Shown: positions 8,981 to 16,516, counted from the stretch's first letter. The stretch: 64,000 nucleotides of DNA from Alkalibacter saccharofermentans DSM 14828 (GCF_900128885.1 NZ_FQTU01000009.1:1-64000); one strand, 5' to 3'. The notes: generated by a model from the sequence alone, not told the origin. Translations and numbers: made by a program.

Positions 8981-9550
8981 ATGGATAAAAAGTCATTAAG
9001 GGAACAAATCATCAACAAGAGAACTGGATTTGACAGCAACTATGTAAAAAATATAAGCAAGAGGATTTTCGGTACTATTAAAAAGATGGATATCTATCAA
9101 AAAAGCGATGTAATAATGATCTATGTTAGTTTCATGAATGAAATAAACACTCATGATTTCATAATTGATGCATTAAAGGAAGGCAAAACTGTTATAACTC
9201 CAATATGCAACAATGAGAATAAAACTTTGATCCTGGCGAAAACATTTGAATTTCCAAAGGGGTTTAAAAAAACTAAATACGGAATTCTTGAGATACCAAA
9301 AACTAAAGCGGTTGTGGTTGATATTAAGGACATTGATTTAATAATTACACCGGGACTGGCATTTACTTGGTCAGGTAAGAGACTAGGCTATGGCGGGGGT
9401 TTTTATGACAGGCTTTTGTCTGAAAAAAGAAGTGATACTTCAACGGTTTGTCCGGCTTATAAGGAATTTGTGCTTAATGACCTTCCTACCGACGAACACG
9501 ATGTTGGAGTTGATTATCTAGTAACCGACGAAGAGATAATCAAATGTTAA
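8981..9550 (+). CDS. 5-formyltetrahydrofolate cyclo-ligase
   Basis: Converts 5-formyl-THF to 5,10-methenyl-THF with ATP, returning a dead-end folate to the one-carbon pool. The 189-residue protein shows an N-terminal basic segment (KKSLREQIINKR) and the C-terminal family signature TPGLAFTWSGKRLGYGGGFYDR with the glycine-rich ATP loop. It is the last gene of the polA-recU-rnhA run. It fits with the folate genes fhs, fchA, folD and folC elsewhere in the window. Confidence 0.95.
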   Translation: MDKKSLREQIINKRTGFDSNYVKNISKRIFGTIKKMDIYQKSDVIMIYVSFMNEINTHDFIIDALKEGKTVITPICNNENKTLILAKTFEFPKGFKKTKYGILEIPKTKAVVVDIKDIDLIITPGLAFTWSGKRLGYGGGFYDRLLSEKRSDTSTVCPAYKEFVLNDLPTDEHDVGVDYLVTDEEIIKC

Positions 9551-9562
9551 GAAGAACCGAAC

Positions 9563-9575
9563 GTGTATATACAAG
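9563..9575. promoter_or_regulatory. Putative HutC/GntR operator upstream of the corrinoid locus
   Basis: GTGTATATACAAG, with the palindromic core TGTATATACA at 9564-9573. It fits the GT-N-TA-N-AC pattern known for the HutC subgroup of GntR regulators, and a HutC-type regulator gene lies at 10543. It overlaps the likely -35 box of the promoter at 9568-9596. The 12-bp string TGTATATACAAG recurs at 49768-49779 before the methyltransferase operon. Confidence 0.55.
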
Positions 9576-9596
9576 GATGTACAAAGTTGGTATAAT
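9568..9596 (+). promoter_or_regulatory. Promoter of the corrinoid-locus leader
   Basis: TATACA at 9568-9573, a 17-bp spacer and TATAAT at 9591-9596 form a plausible sigma-A promoter with a perfect -10 and a 4/6 -35. The transcript would begin near 9603, just before the AAGACTCCT segment that can pair with the downstream terminator. Confidence 0.55.
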
Positions 9597-9643
9597 AAAC
9601 AAGTATAAGACTCCTCAATATTAAAAATGTAATGGAGACAAAA

Positions 9644-9688
9644 ATGAATATGAAAAATTTTCTAAATAAGTTATTGTTGGTGCTATAA
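9644..9688 (+). CDS. Possible 14-residue hydrophobic leader peptide
   Basis: ATG at 9644, six bases after GGAG (9634-9637), opens a 14-codon frame encoding MNMKNFLNKLLLVL and a TAA stop. It lies inside the leader RNA. It could be a coupling or attenuation peptide. It also resembles the amphipathic start of AgrD-type pheromone precursors, but no pheromone core follows. Coding is inferred only from the ribosome site and position. Confidence 0.3.
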   Translation: MNMKNFLNKLLLVL

Positions 9689-9726
9689 AAAATCACGTAT
9701 ATCAAGTTTGCTTGACAGAAATGTTC

Positions 9727-9754
9727 AAAAGGCTCTAATAGGAGTCTTTTTTTA
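9727..9754 (+). terminator. Terminator or attenuator before the corrinoid gene
   Basis: AAAGGCTC and GAGTCTTT pair (one G-U) around TAATAG and are followed by a run of T. It stands about 140 bp before the corrinoid-protein start and downstream of a promoter, so it could end a small transcript or act as a regulated attenuator. Confidence 0.65.
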
Positions 9755-9769
9755 GGGAACTATATTCAA

Positions 9770-9799
9770 TTGACAAAATATACATTTAAATCATAGAAT
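9770..9799 (+). promoter_or_regulatory. Promoter of the corrinoid-protein gene
   Basis: TTGACA at 9770-9775, an 18-bp spacer and TAGAAT at 9794-9799. It lies downstream of the leader terminator, so the corrinoid gene can be transcribed independently of it. Transcription would leave an untranslated region of about 85 nt. Confidence 0.6.
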
Positions 9800-9892
9800 A
9801 ATATTTGTAGCAGTTAAACGATATCAATAACAAGAATTAAGAAAATACAATAATTTATAGGATTTTTAATAAGCTGTTTTGGGGGTTAAAGG

Positions 9893-10531
9893 ATGAATGA
9901 AGCACTTATAAAGGCAATTACAGATTTAAACGAGGACAAAGTTAAAAAGATGGTCAAAGAAGAATTAAAAAAAGGAGTCACGCCTGAGGAGATACTTGCT
10001 GTTTTTCAAAGGGGGATGGATAACGTAGGGAATCTTTATGAAGAAAGTGAATATTTCATTGCTGATCTTATAATGGCGGGAATTATTTTTCGTGAAATAC
10101 TTGATTTAGAAGAAATGAAGTTTGACAAAAGTATAATTCAAAAAAATTCTATAGGAGATATCGTGCTGGGAACCGTCAAAGGAGATCTTCATGATATAGG
10201 AAAGGATATATTCGCTGATATTGCCACTTCAGCAGGGTTTGTCATACATGACTTGGGTGTCGATGTGGATCCTGTTAATTTTGTGCAGAAAATAAGGGAA
10301 ACAAATGCAAAAATAGTTGGAATGAGCGGAGTATTGTCTTTGGCGATAAGCAGCATGAAGGAGACTGTAGATGCCATTGAAAAAGCGGGACTGAGAAACA
10401 ATGTGAAGATAATAGCAGGAGGAAATTTATTGAACGAAGATGCCTACCAATACATAGGGGCAGATGCATTTGCCAATAATGCCACGGAAGGTCTGAAGAT
10501 GTGTAAAAAATGGATGAATAAAGATAGATGA
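9893..10531 (+). CDS. Methyltransferase corrinoid-binding protein
   Basis: A methyl carrier that shuttles a methyl group between two methyltransferases on its cobalamin. The 212-residue protein has an N-terminal helical cap (about 1-85) and a B12-binding domain (about 90-210). The lower-ligand signature D98-L-H100-D-I-G103 is intact, followed by GVDVD, GMSGVLS and GGN motifs. It is of the MtmC/MtbC/MttC type. No substrate-specific methyltransferase lies beside it; the nearest methyl-THF methyltransferase is at 49847. Its direct neighbour is a GntR/UTRA regulator, 11 bp downstream. The methyl donor cannot be deduced. Confidence 0.93.
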   Translation: MNEALIKAITDLNEDKVKKMVKEELKKGVTPEEILAVFQRGMDNVGNLYEESEYFIADLIMAGIIFREILDLEEMKFDKSIIQKNSIGDIVLGTVKGDLHDIGKDIFADIATSAGFVIHDLGVDVDPVNFVQKIRETNAKIVGMSGVLSLAISSMKETVDAIEKAGLRNNVKIIAGGNLLNEDAYQYIGADAFANNATEGLKMCKKWMNKDR

Positions 10532-10542
10532 GGAGATAAAAA

Positions 10543-11268
10543 ATGGGATCACCGATTTACTTAACAATCGTAGAAAATATTAAAACCAAGATAAATTCAG
10601 GGGAGATAAAGCCAGGAGATATGATAAAATCCGAAAACGCTCTTTGTGAAGAATACGATGTAAGTAGGATGACCGTGAGAAAAAGTCTAACCGTATTAGC
10701 AAGTGAAGGTTATATATACTCTGTTCCCGGGAAAGGAAATTTTGTCAATGAACCAAACCAAGACAAATATATCCTTTACTTCAACGAGATGAATTCCATA
10801 GAGGGGAGCATTGAGGATACTCAGTTATTGGATGTAAATATTGTGAAGCCGACCCTTGAGATAATCTTCAATCTTCAGATTCCGGAAAATAAGAGAGTTG
10901 TGCTAATAAGAAGAGTCTTTATAAATGAAGGAAATCCGGTGGCATATGACATTAAATATATTCCATACTATAGAGGGATGCCCATCGTGGAAAAAGAGAT
11001 ACACTACGCAACATTTCCGGAGATAGTCTCCAAAAAAAAATCGTTGTTTGCAATAAATAAAGAACTTAAAATAAAAGTTCAAAAGCCTGATGGAAAATTA
11101 AAAGGGATTTTAGGCATCGAAGATACCGAACCGGTAATGGTCATAGAGCAGAAGCTCCTGGACGAGGGAAACAAACCCATTGGATGGGGGATTACATATT
11201 TCAAGGGAGATTTTTTTCAACTGCAGGCAGTTTCTTCATTTGTAGACAAGTCGAATATAATATATTAG
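10543..11268 (+). CDS. GntR-family regulator, HutC subgroup (UTRA effector domain)
   Basis: A 241-residue transcription factor. Residues about 5-70 are the GntR winged helix (SENALCEEYDVSRMTVRKSL and EGYIYSVPGKGNFV). Residues about 90-235 match a UTRA ligand-binding domain that senses a small molecule. It is cotranscribed with the corrinoid protein. Palindromes fitting the HutC pattern occur at 9563-9575 and 49766-49779, so it may control both the corrinoid locus and the methyltransferase/folate operon. The ligand is unknown. Confidence 0.92.
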   Translation: MGSPIYLTIVENIKTKINSGEIKPGDMIKSENALCEEYDVSRMTVRKSLTVLASEGYIYSVPGKGNFVNEPNQDKYILYFNEMNSIEGSIEDTQLLDVNIVKPTLEIIFNLQIPENKRVVLIRRVFINEGNPVAYDIKYIPYYRGMPIVEKEIHYATFPEIVSKKKSLFAINKELKIKVQKPDGKLKGILGIEDTEPVMVIEQKLLDEGNKPIGWGITYFKGDFFQLQAVSSFVDKSNIIY

Positions 11269-11309
11269 ACATTTGTTATGCTGCAATGTGAGATTACCCT
11301 AAATTGTCA

Positions 11310-11357
11310 AGTACACCCCAAAAGTTATAAAATATTTTTGAGGTGTGCTTTTTATTT
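11310..11357. terminator. Bidirectional terminator between gntR-type gene and csoR-type gene
   Basis: AGTACACCCCAAAA and TTTTGAGGTGTGCT form a 14-bp stem with two G-U pairs, followed by a T-rich tract in the forward direction. It sits between convergent genes and can serve both. Confidence 0.7.
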
Positions 11358-11615
11358 TATAAGTCTATCTAGAATCTGAGTCAATTCTTTGATCTTTGCA
11401 TCTTCGTTACCTTCTTTGATTGCTTCTTTGACGCAGTGTTTAATATGGTTGTCAAGCACATCTAGGTTGGTTTTTTTAAGCAAGCCTTGTACGGCTATAA
11501 TCTGATTTGATATGTCGATGCAGTACCTGCCATCTTCAAGCATTTTTATGATTCCGTCTATTTGACCTTTTGCAGTTTTTAATAAATTGATTTGGTACAT
11601 TTTATCGTGAGACAT
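11352..11615 (-). CDS. CsoR/RcnR-family metal- or sulfur-responsive repressor
   Basis: An 87-residue all-helical DUF156 protein. C32, H57 and C61 have exactly the spacing of the Cu(I) ligands in CsoR (Cys, then His 25 and Cys 29 residues later), which favours copper sensing; persulfide sensors of the family lack this His. The start MSHDK was chosen because AAGGAGG stands 5 bases upstream of its ATG; a further-upstream in-frame ATG has no such site. A G/C-tract palindrome overlaps its promoter, suggesting autoregulation. No copper transporter gene is adjacent, so its other targets lie elsewhere. Confidence 0.88.
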   Translation of the reverse strand: MSHDKMYQINLLKTAKGQIDGIIKMLEDGRYCIDISNQIIAVQGLLKKTNLDVLDNHIKHCVKEAIKEGNEDAKIKELTQILDRLIK

Positions 11616-11640
11616 ATTAACCTCCTTAAGTTCCAATCCG

Positions 11641-11696
11641 CATCCCCTGTGTGGGGGGGTAAAGACATTGTATCAATTATTGATGTATTATGTCAA
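11641..11696 (-). promoter_or_regulatory. Promoter and G-tract operator of the csoR-type gene
   Basis: On the minus strand, TTGACA (11691-11696), an 18-bp spacer and TACAAT (11667-11672) form a strong promoter. The start point falls in TACCCCCCCACACAGGGGAT (11642-11661), an interrupted C-tract/G-tract palindrome like known CsoR operators. Binding there would block transcription of the repressor itself. Confidence 0.7.
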
Positions 11697-11742
11697 GAAA
11701 TTTGAAACTTTGCCCAATATGGAGGTTGAATTATTTTATATG

Positions 11743-11788
11743 TTGAAAAAAAAATCAATATTGTATAGAATATAATTTGATAATCAAA
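11743..11788 (+). promoter_or_regulatory. Promoter with FabT-type operator
   Basis: TTGAAA (11743-11748), a 17-bp spacer and TAGAAT (11766-11771) form the promoter. Just downstream, covering the expected start point, is the perfect palindrome TTTGATAATCAAA (11776-11788). This matches the FabT box known from streptococci (TTTGATTATCAAA type). The next gene is a MarR-family protein, so autoregulation is likely. Confidence 0.7.
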
Positions 11789-11805
11789 GTATTTGGAGGA
11801 ATCAA

Positions 11806-12252
11806 ATGGATGAAGTCAAATCGATATTAAACAACGCCTTAGTTCTTTTATTCAATCTGGTGTTAAAGTCAGAAGAAAAATTTTTACGAGAAGTGGGATG
11901 CAAAGATTTGTCTATAAACGAGATTCACGTCATAGATGCAATTGGAAAAAAAGAAGATCAAACTATGGGTTGGGTGGCAGGAGAGCTCAACGTCACTTTA
12001 GGTACTTTGACAAAGGCAATAAATAACTTGGAGAAAAAAGAGTACGTCAAAAGAAAGCGAAGCACCAAGGACAGAAGAGTTGTCTTTTTAGCACTTACAG
12101 ATGAAGGCAGGAAAATATTCAGTTTGCATCAAGAGTTTCACGACAACATGATAAATGAGATTGTCGAGAACTTAAGTAAATCTGAAGAGAGGGCTTTAAT
12201 GAAAGGTTTAAATAATCTAATAGATTATTTCATGACAAATTATAACAATTAG
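11806..12252 (+). CDS. fabT: MarR-family regulator, probably FabT (fatty acid synthesis repressor)
   Basis: A 148-residue MarR protein with the winged helix at about 35-100 (GWVAGELNVTLGTLTKAINNLEKK and the wing KRSTKDRRVVFLALT). Assignment to FabT rests on three things: family similarity, the perfect TTTGATAATCAAA palindrome in its own promoter, and cotranscription with a DegV/FakB fatty-acid-binding protein 14 bp downstream. In streptococci FabT represses fatty acid synthesis when acyl-ACP is abundant. No fab genes are in the window, so its main target would be elsewhere. Confidence 0.75.
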   Translation: MDEVKSILNNALVLLFNLVLKSEEKFLREVGCKDLSINEIHVIDAIGKKEDQTMGWVAGELNVTLGTLTKAINNLEKKEYVKRKRSTKDRRVVFLALTDEGRKIFSLHQEFHDNMINEIVENLSKSEERALMKGLNNLIDYFMTNYNN

Positions 12253-12266
12253 AGGGGTGGTTCAAA

Positions 12267-13118
12267 ATGGGTATTAGAATAGTAACAGACAGTGCTAGTG
12301 ATCTTAATGTAGATATTGAAAAAAAGTTTGGCATCAAAGTCGTACCCTTGACGGTGAATTTTGGTAAAGAGGAAAGCTACAAGGATAGGTATGAAATTAC
12401 ATCGGATGAGTTCTTCGAAAAACTAAAGAGCACTACTCAAAATCCGTTTACATCTCAGGTTAATCCAGCAGAATTCGAGGAGGTCTTCAATGAAATATTA
12501 GATCAAGGTGATGATATCATCGGGATGTTTTTATCTTCTGAATTAAGCGGCACTTTCAACTCAGCAGTCATCGCCAAAGAATCATTGGAGGACAAGGGAA
12601 AGAGGATTCACTTAATTGACTCCAGATCAGTTAGCTTGGGACTGTCGCTTCTGGTTTATGAAGCAGCCCTAAAAGCAGCTGAAGGCAAGCCGGCAGCTGA
12701 TGTTGTAGAGCATATAGAGGCCATAAAGGGAAAAGTGGAATCTGCTATTGTTATTGATACGCTTGAATACTTGAAAAGGGGAGGCAGGCTTACAGCGGGA
12801 GCTGCATTTATTGGAGGCATGCTACAGCTAAAACCAATTTTGGAGCTTAAGGATGGTAAGTTGGTCCCTAAAGACAAAGTCAGGGGTAGAAAAAAAGCCC
12901 TTAAGTGGATCAAGGACTGGTTGGGAAGCAATAACTACGACCTGACAGACAAAACAGTTTATCTCGTGCATGCTTCAGAAGAAGGATATCTTAATGAGCT
13001 TAAAGAGCTGTTAGAGGGAACCTTAAAACCTAAGGAGATAATAGAATCACAGGTTGGAGCCATAGTTGGAACACACTCGGGACCAGGAGCGATAGGTATC
13101 AGTTTTATCAATAGTTAA
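12267..13118 (+). CDS. fakB: DegV family fatty-acid-binding protein (FakB-like)
   Basis: Binds a fatty acid and presents it to the kinase FakA for phosphorylation. The 283-residue protein has the typical DegV motifs: the N-terminal VTDSASDL, the conserved TSQVNP, the SSELSGTFNSA loop, DSRSVSLG, then TLEYLKRGGR and the C-terminal GTHSGPGAIG. It is in an operon with the FabT-like regulator. Its 3' end overlaps the convergent hydrolase gene by 11 bp. Confidence 0.92.
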   Translation: MGIRIVTDSASDLNVDIEKKFGIKVVPLTVNFGKEESYKDRYEITSDEFFEKLKSTTQNPFTSQVNPAEFEEVFNEILDQGDDIIGMFLSSELSGTFNSAVIAKESLEDKGKRIHLIDSRSVSLGLSLLVYEAALKAAEGKPAADVVEHIEAIKGKVESAIVIDTLEYLKRGGRLTAGAAFIGGMLQLKPILELKDGKLVPKDKVRGRKKALKWIKDWLGSNNYDLTDKTVYLVHASEEGYLNELKELLEGTLKPKEIIESQVGAIVGTHSGPGAIGISFINS

Positions 13119-14034
13119 CATCAATAAATTGCAGTATATCCTTGTATACTGACACATTATCGATTTCATTTATTATTTCATGGCGCATATTGCTATAAAC
13201 AATAGTGTCTACACTGCCCTGTTTTACGACAGGGCTTATTTTTTGGCATAAAATATCAATATCTTTTCCGGATCTGCCTACGGGGTCTTCAGACCCTGAT
13301 ATTATTAGCAGTCTGGTTGAGGCATTAATTTTATTTAAGTTTGTGTCCTTATTGCAATAGAGAGTTCCCTCGATAAGATCTTTATAAAATTGTGAGCTGC
13401 ATACAAATCCACAGAGTGGATCGCGGATATATTTATCAACCTTTTCAGCGTCGCAGGTAAGCCAATCAAATTTGGTTTTATAGCCGGTCACTGATTTGGC
13501 GTAGCTTCCAAATATAAGCTTGTCCATCAGCTGGGATGGCTTTTTAGGTTCCGCCATTTTGCAGGCGACATTAGACAGCAGCCTTGCCAGGTGCAATTTA
13601 TAGCGCGGAAGTCCTGCCGTCGTTCCTGAGAGCACAGCTTTGTCAATTCTCGAATCTAAGTATTTGATAAGATAGCTTCTTACAAGCAATGAACCCATGC
13701 TGTGCCCCAAAAGGCATATTTTATCTGCCTCTTCCTGTTTTTGTACGTAGTCGATTAAAGCTTTGATATCATCGATGCATAGAAACCATCCGTTTTCACT
13801 GGCGAACCATCCGGGGGTAGCGAGACGGGCATCTTCCCCATGACCTCGAAGATCCATAGAGTATACTTGATATCCCATTGAATTTAAAAAAAATGCAAAG
13901 TCCTCATATCGCAGAGCATGTTCTGCCATGCCGTGTATTATAACTACAGATCCTTTGATTTTATTCTCGGTAGACCATTTATATCCGGATAGTTTGTAAT
14001 TGTCTTTACTAGTTAGATTGAAGGTAGAAAACAT
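13108..14034 (-). CDS. Alpha/beta hydrolase, monoacylglycerol lipase/lysophospholipase-like
   Basis: A 308-residue soluble hydrolase. The nucleophile is S112 in GHSMGS, the oxyanion region is IHGMAEHALRY, and MDLRGHG follows. The acid is in the SGSEDPVG loop and the catalytic His in NMRHEIINE near the C-terminus. It looks like the monoglyceride lipase (Hydrolase_4) group. It is convergent with fakB, which suggests a role in freeing fatty acids from exogenous lipids; this is inference from context only. No signal peptide is seen. Confidence 0.85.
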   Translation of the reverse strand: MFSTFNLTSKDNYKLSGYKWSTENKIKGSVVIIHGMAEHALRYEDFAFFLNSMGYQVYSMDLRGHGEDARLATPGWFASENGWFLCIDDIKALIDYVQKQEEADKICLLGHSMGSLLVRSYLIKYLDSRIDKAVLSGTTAGLPRYKLHLARLLSNVACKMAEPKKPSQLMDKLIFGSYAKSVTGYKTKFDWLTCDAEKVDKYIRDPLCGFVCSSQFYKDLIEGTLYCNKDTNLNKINASTRLLIISGSEDPVGRSGKDIDILCQKISPVVKQGSVDTIVYSNMRHEIINEIDNVSVYKDILQFIDVNY

Positions 14035-14162
14035 ATATAATCCTCCTTGGTTGTTTGATATAATACAATTATATCATTAAAAAGAATTATAATTAAAGAT
14101 TTGAACCAATGGGTATCAAGATATTATATGCAAAATTAATAATACATCAGGAGGTCGATGAT

Positions 14163-15161
14163 TTGAAGAAAATTGGTATTATTGCCAATCCCAATTCAGG
14201 GAAAGATATACGGAGATTGTTTTCTTATGCAATAACAATTGGTAACAATGAAAAAGCCAATATGGTAGAAAGGATGATACTGGGAGCTCAAGACTTAGGT
14301 GTCGAAAAAATCTATATTATGCCGGATCCCTACAACATTGGTTCTACAATAAGAAGTACACTTGAATTAAACGAAGAGCTGAAAGCCGAAGTTGAGGTTT
14401 TAGATATTTTCTTAAAGAATAACTGGGAAGATACGGTAAGGGCGGCGGAAAAAATGGAGTCTCTCAAGGTTGATTGCATCATTGTTTTGGGAGGAGATGG
14501 CACAAGCAGGCTTTTAGGCAAGACGCATACTCAGGTTCCAATAATATCTGTTTCCACAGGGACTAATAATGTATATCCGGAGTTCCTAGAGGGAACCGTT
14601 GCAGGGATGGCTGCTGCTGCGTATTGTCAATTTGGAGAAAATTCTGCATATGTCAATATAGATAAGGCAATAGACATATATGTCAATGGAAGTCATGAGG
14701 ATGTAGCTTTGGTGGATGCTGCAATAACAGACAACAGGTTTGTGGGGAGCAGGGCCTTGTGGGATATAAATGAGATCAGGGAAGTTATTGTCACCAGATC
14801 CCATCCATCTGCGATAGGGTTTTCATCAGCTATCGGAGTAGATACTATTTGTTATCCTGAAGATGATTTCGGTTTTAGGATGTCTATGAAAGGAGAAGAT
14901 AAAAGGTTGCTTGTTCCTTTCAGCCCAGGGAAAATGACTGCAATAAGCGTGGGGAATCCAATAAAGATGTCCCTTGATCAGATGTATGTTTATAAATCTG
15001 ACCATAAAGGAACCTTGGCACTTGATGGTGAAAGAACAGTTGTGTTTTCGGAAGGTGATACACTTGGATTTGTGATTCGAAGACACGGACCTAAAAGAAT
15101 AGACGTTAAAAAAGTATTGGAGCATGCAGTGAAGAAGGGTTTTTTTCAAAAAAACAGGTAA
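14163..15161 (+). CDS. ATP-NAD kinase-fold protein, AcoX-like
   Basis: A 332-residue protein of the NAD kinase superfamily. The N-terminus reads KKIGIIANPNSGKD, followed by the nucleotide loop VLGGDGTSR and the STGTNN motif, with a beta-rich C-terminal half containing ALDGER. The length and arrangement resemble AcoX-type proteins, whose function is not established, rather than housekeeping NAD kinase. The TTG at 14163 is the best start: AGGAGG at 14149-14154 lies 8 bases before it, and the longer frame from 14109 has no ribosome site. Confidence 0.75.
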   Translation: MKKIGIIANPNSGKDIRRLFSYAITIGNNEKANMVERMILGAQDLGVEKIYIMPDPYNIGSTIRSTLELNEELKAEVEVLDIFLKNNWEDTVRAAEKMESLKVDCIIVLGGDGTSRLLGKTHTQVPIISVSTGTNNVYPEFLEGTVAGMAAAAYCQFGENSAYVNIDKAIDIYVNGSHEDVALVDAAITDNRFVGSRALWDINEIREVIVTRSHPSAIGFSSAIGVDTICYPEDDFGFRMSMKGEDKRLLVPFSPGKMTAISVGNPIKMSLDQMYVYKSDHKGTLALDGERTVVFSEGDTLGFVIRRHGPKRIDVKKVLEHAVKKGFFQKNR

Positions 15162-15175
15162 GGAATACAAAATTA

Positions 15176-15204
15176 AAAAGGCGAGTTAATTCTCGCCTTA
15201 GTTT
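15176..15204. terminator. Bidirectional terminator
   Basis: AAGGCGAG and CTCGCCTT form a perfect 8-bp stem around TTAATT, with A-tract before and T-rich sequence after. It separates the convergent AcoX-like gene and the LiaF-like gene, whose stop lies at its edge. Confidence 0.8.
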
Positions 15205-16121
15205 TAATAAAACTCAAAATCTAGTTTTCCCAAACCTATTTCAATGTCCATTTCAATTTTATTCTCAGCTGAGTCGAAGTTATCAGATACATAGGTATTG
15301 TCTTGTCTCGACAAACCTAGGCTGTCTATGTTTGTGGAGTTAAGGGCGCCTTTAAAGCTTATTTTCACAGCGGAACTTTCTGGTATATGAATCTCAATTT
15401 CAGAAACTCCGGCATTTAGCTTTAAATTCTGATTACTAGCATTGTTTCCTAAGGTCAAAGCTAGTTTTCCAGCACCAATACTTACGTCAATATTTTCCGA
15501 GGCTATTTCCGACAGGTCCATGCTTCCATCAACAGCTCCGCAGTTGACTTTTAAATCCCAAGGCACTGTATTGTTTATAAAAACATCCAAAGTGTTGTTT
15601 GAAACCCCGCCTATGTTCATCAAATCGCCGCTGTTTCTTATGTTGGCTGCGGTATGTGTTCCGCTATCGGTTACATCGATTCTCAGATTTTCAATGTTAG
15701 AATCTACTTCGATCAGATTGTCGAATTCAATGGCCGTTACCGTAAATCTAGTTGCACCTATATTCAAGTTCAAGTTGCCCTTTTGGTCCTCTGAGCTTAA
15801 GGGATAATAGCGATTGTCTTGTATGTTATTTCTATTGTCTGTTATATTTCCGTCGATGTTATTGGAAAAGGGATTGCCGTATTGTAAAAAAAACGCATAA
15901 CCTATTATCACAAGGAAAAAAACCAGCCACAGGGCTCTGTCTGCAGTTTTATTGTTCAATATCAATCCAGCTCCGGCTACTACAATAATTAAAGGCCAGA
16001 GCTTCCAAAATGCGTTGAACAGGTATCTTACCGAGAAATCGAAAAGGTTGATGTTGTTCAAAAACCATAGGCCTCCTACTATAATAAGTATAATTCCTAA
16101 AAAGATGTTTTTGTTCTTCAC
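15204..16121 (-). CDS. LiaF-like membrane protein (cell envelope stress)
   Basis: A 305-residue protein with about four membrane helices in its first 90 residues (GIILIIVGGLWFL and later segments), a polar Asn-rich linker, and a beta-rich C-terminal domain (about 110-305) of the LiaF/toastrack kind. It begins with GTG whose first bases overlap the TGA of the upstream PspC gene (GTGA), indicating translational coupling. In Bacillus, LiaF restrains the LiaRS envelope-stress system; no LiaRS pair is present here. Confidence 0.75.
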   Translation of the reverse strand: MKNKNIFLGIILIIVGGLWFLNNINLFDFSVRYLFNAFWKLWPLIIVVAGAGLILNNKTADRALWLVFFLVIIGYAFFLQYGNPFSNNIDGNITDNRNNIQDNRYYPLSSEDQKGNLNLNIGATRFTVTAIEFDNLIEVDSNIENLRIDVTDSGTHTAANIRNSGDLMNIGGVSNNTLDVFINNTVPWDLKVNCGAVDGSMDLSEIASENIDVSIGAGKLALTLGNNASNQNLKLNAGVSEIEIHIPESSAVKISFKGALNSTNIDSLGLSRQDNTYVSDNFDSAENKIEMDIEIGLGKLDFEFY

Positions 16122-16516
16122 TTGTTTTTGCCCCTTTCTTTAAAGACCAATGCAAAGCCCAGTAATATCAAAAGGCCTGACCAGATAATATCCATGTCAA
16201 AGAAAAATCTGAAATTTCTAAATAGAAGCAACAACCCGGCTGCTATCAAGATTGTTCCAATTACCTTCTTTTGATTTTCGTCATTTTCAACAGCTTCGCC
16301 ATTCTTGGATTCATCAATAATTCCGTCGATTTCATCTTCATATGGAAGTATAAAAGCGGCTATGAGGTATAGCAGTACTCCGCTTCCGTAGAACAGAGCG
16401 GCTATCGCCCATAGGATCCTGATTATGGAAGCATCTATCTGCATGTATTTAGCTACTCCTCCGCAAACACCTAGTATCATTTTGTCTTTTCTTGATTTAA
16501 ATAATCTTGAATTCAT
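16118..16516 (-). CDS. PspC-domain membrane protein
   Basis: A 132-residue protein. Residues about 1-62 are a PspC domain (SRKDKMILGVCGGVAKY and a membrane helix with IRILWAIAALFYGSG). A charged linker follows, then two short C-terminal membrane segments. It is the first gene of a two-gene unit with the LiaF-like protein. PspC proteins sense membrane stress; the partner here suggests the same theme. Confidence 0.85.
   Translation of the reverse strand: MNSRLFKSRKDKMILGVCGGVAKYMQIDASIIRILWAIAALFYGSGVLLYLIAAFILPYEDEIDGIIDESKNGEAVENDENQKKVIGTILIAAGLLLLFRNFRFFFDMDIIWSGLLILLGFALVFKERGKNK

Larger units (their letters stand above)
9603..9754 (+). ncRNA. Putative leader RNA or small transcript before the corrinoid gene
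   Basis: A stretch of about 150 nt between a promoter (9568-9596) and a terminator (9727-9754). AAGACTCCT at 9607-9615, close to the expected 5' end, is perfectly complementary to AGGAGTCTT at 9740-9748, which is the 3' arm of the terminator. The transcript could therefore fold as an antiterminator or as the closing stem of a small RNA. A 14-codon ORF sits between the two pairing segments. No known RNA family is recognised. Confidence 0.4.

Noticed and set aside
13132..13151. Inverted repeat CAGTATA/TATACTG as a terminator or operator after fakB
   Set aside because: It lies inside the hydrolase coding sequence, has only a 7-bp stem and no T-run.
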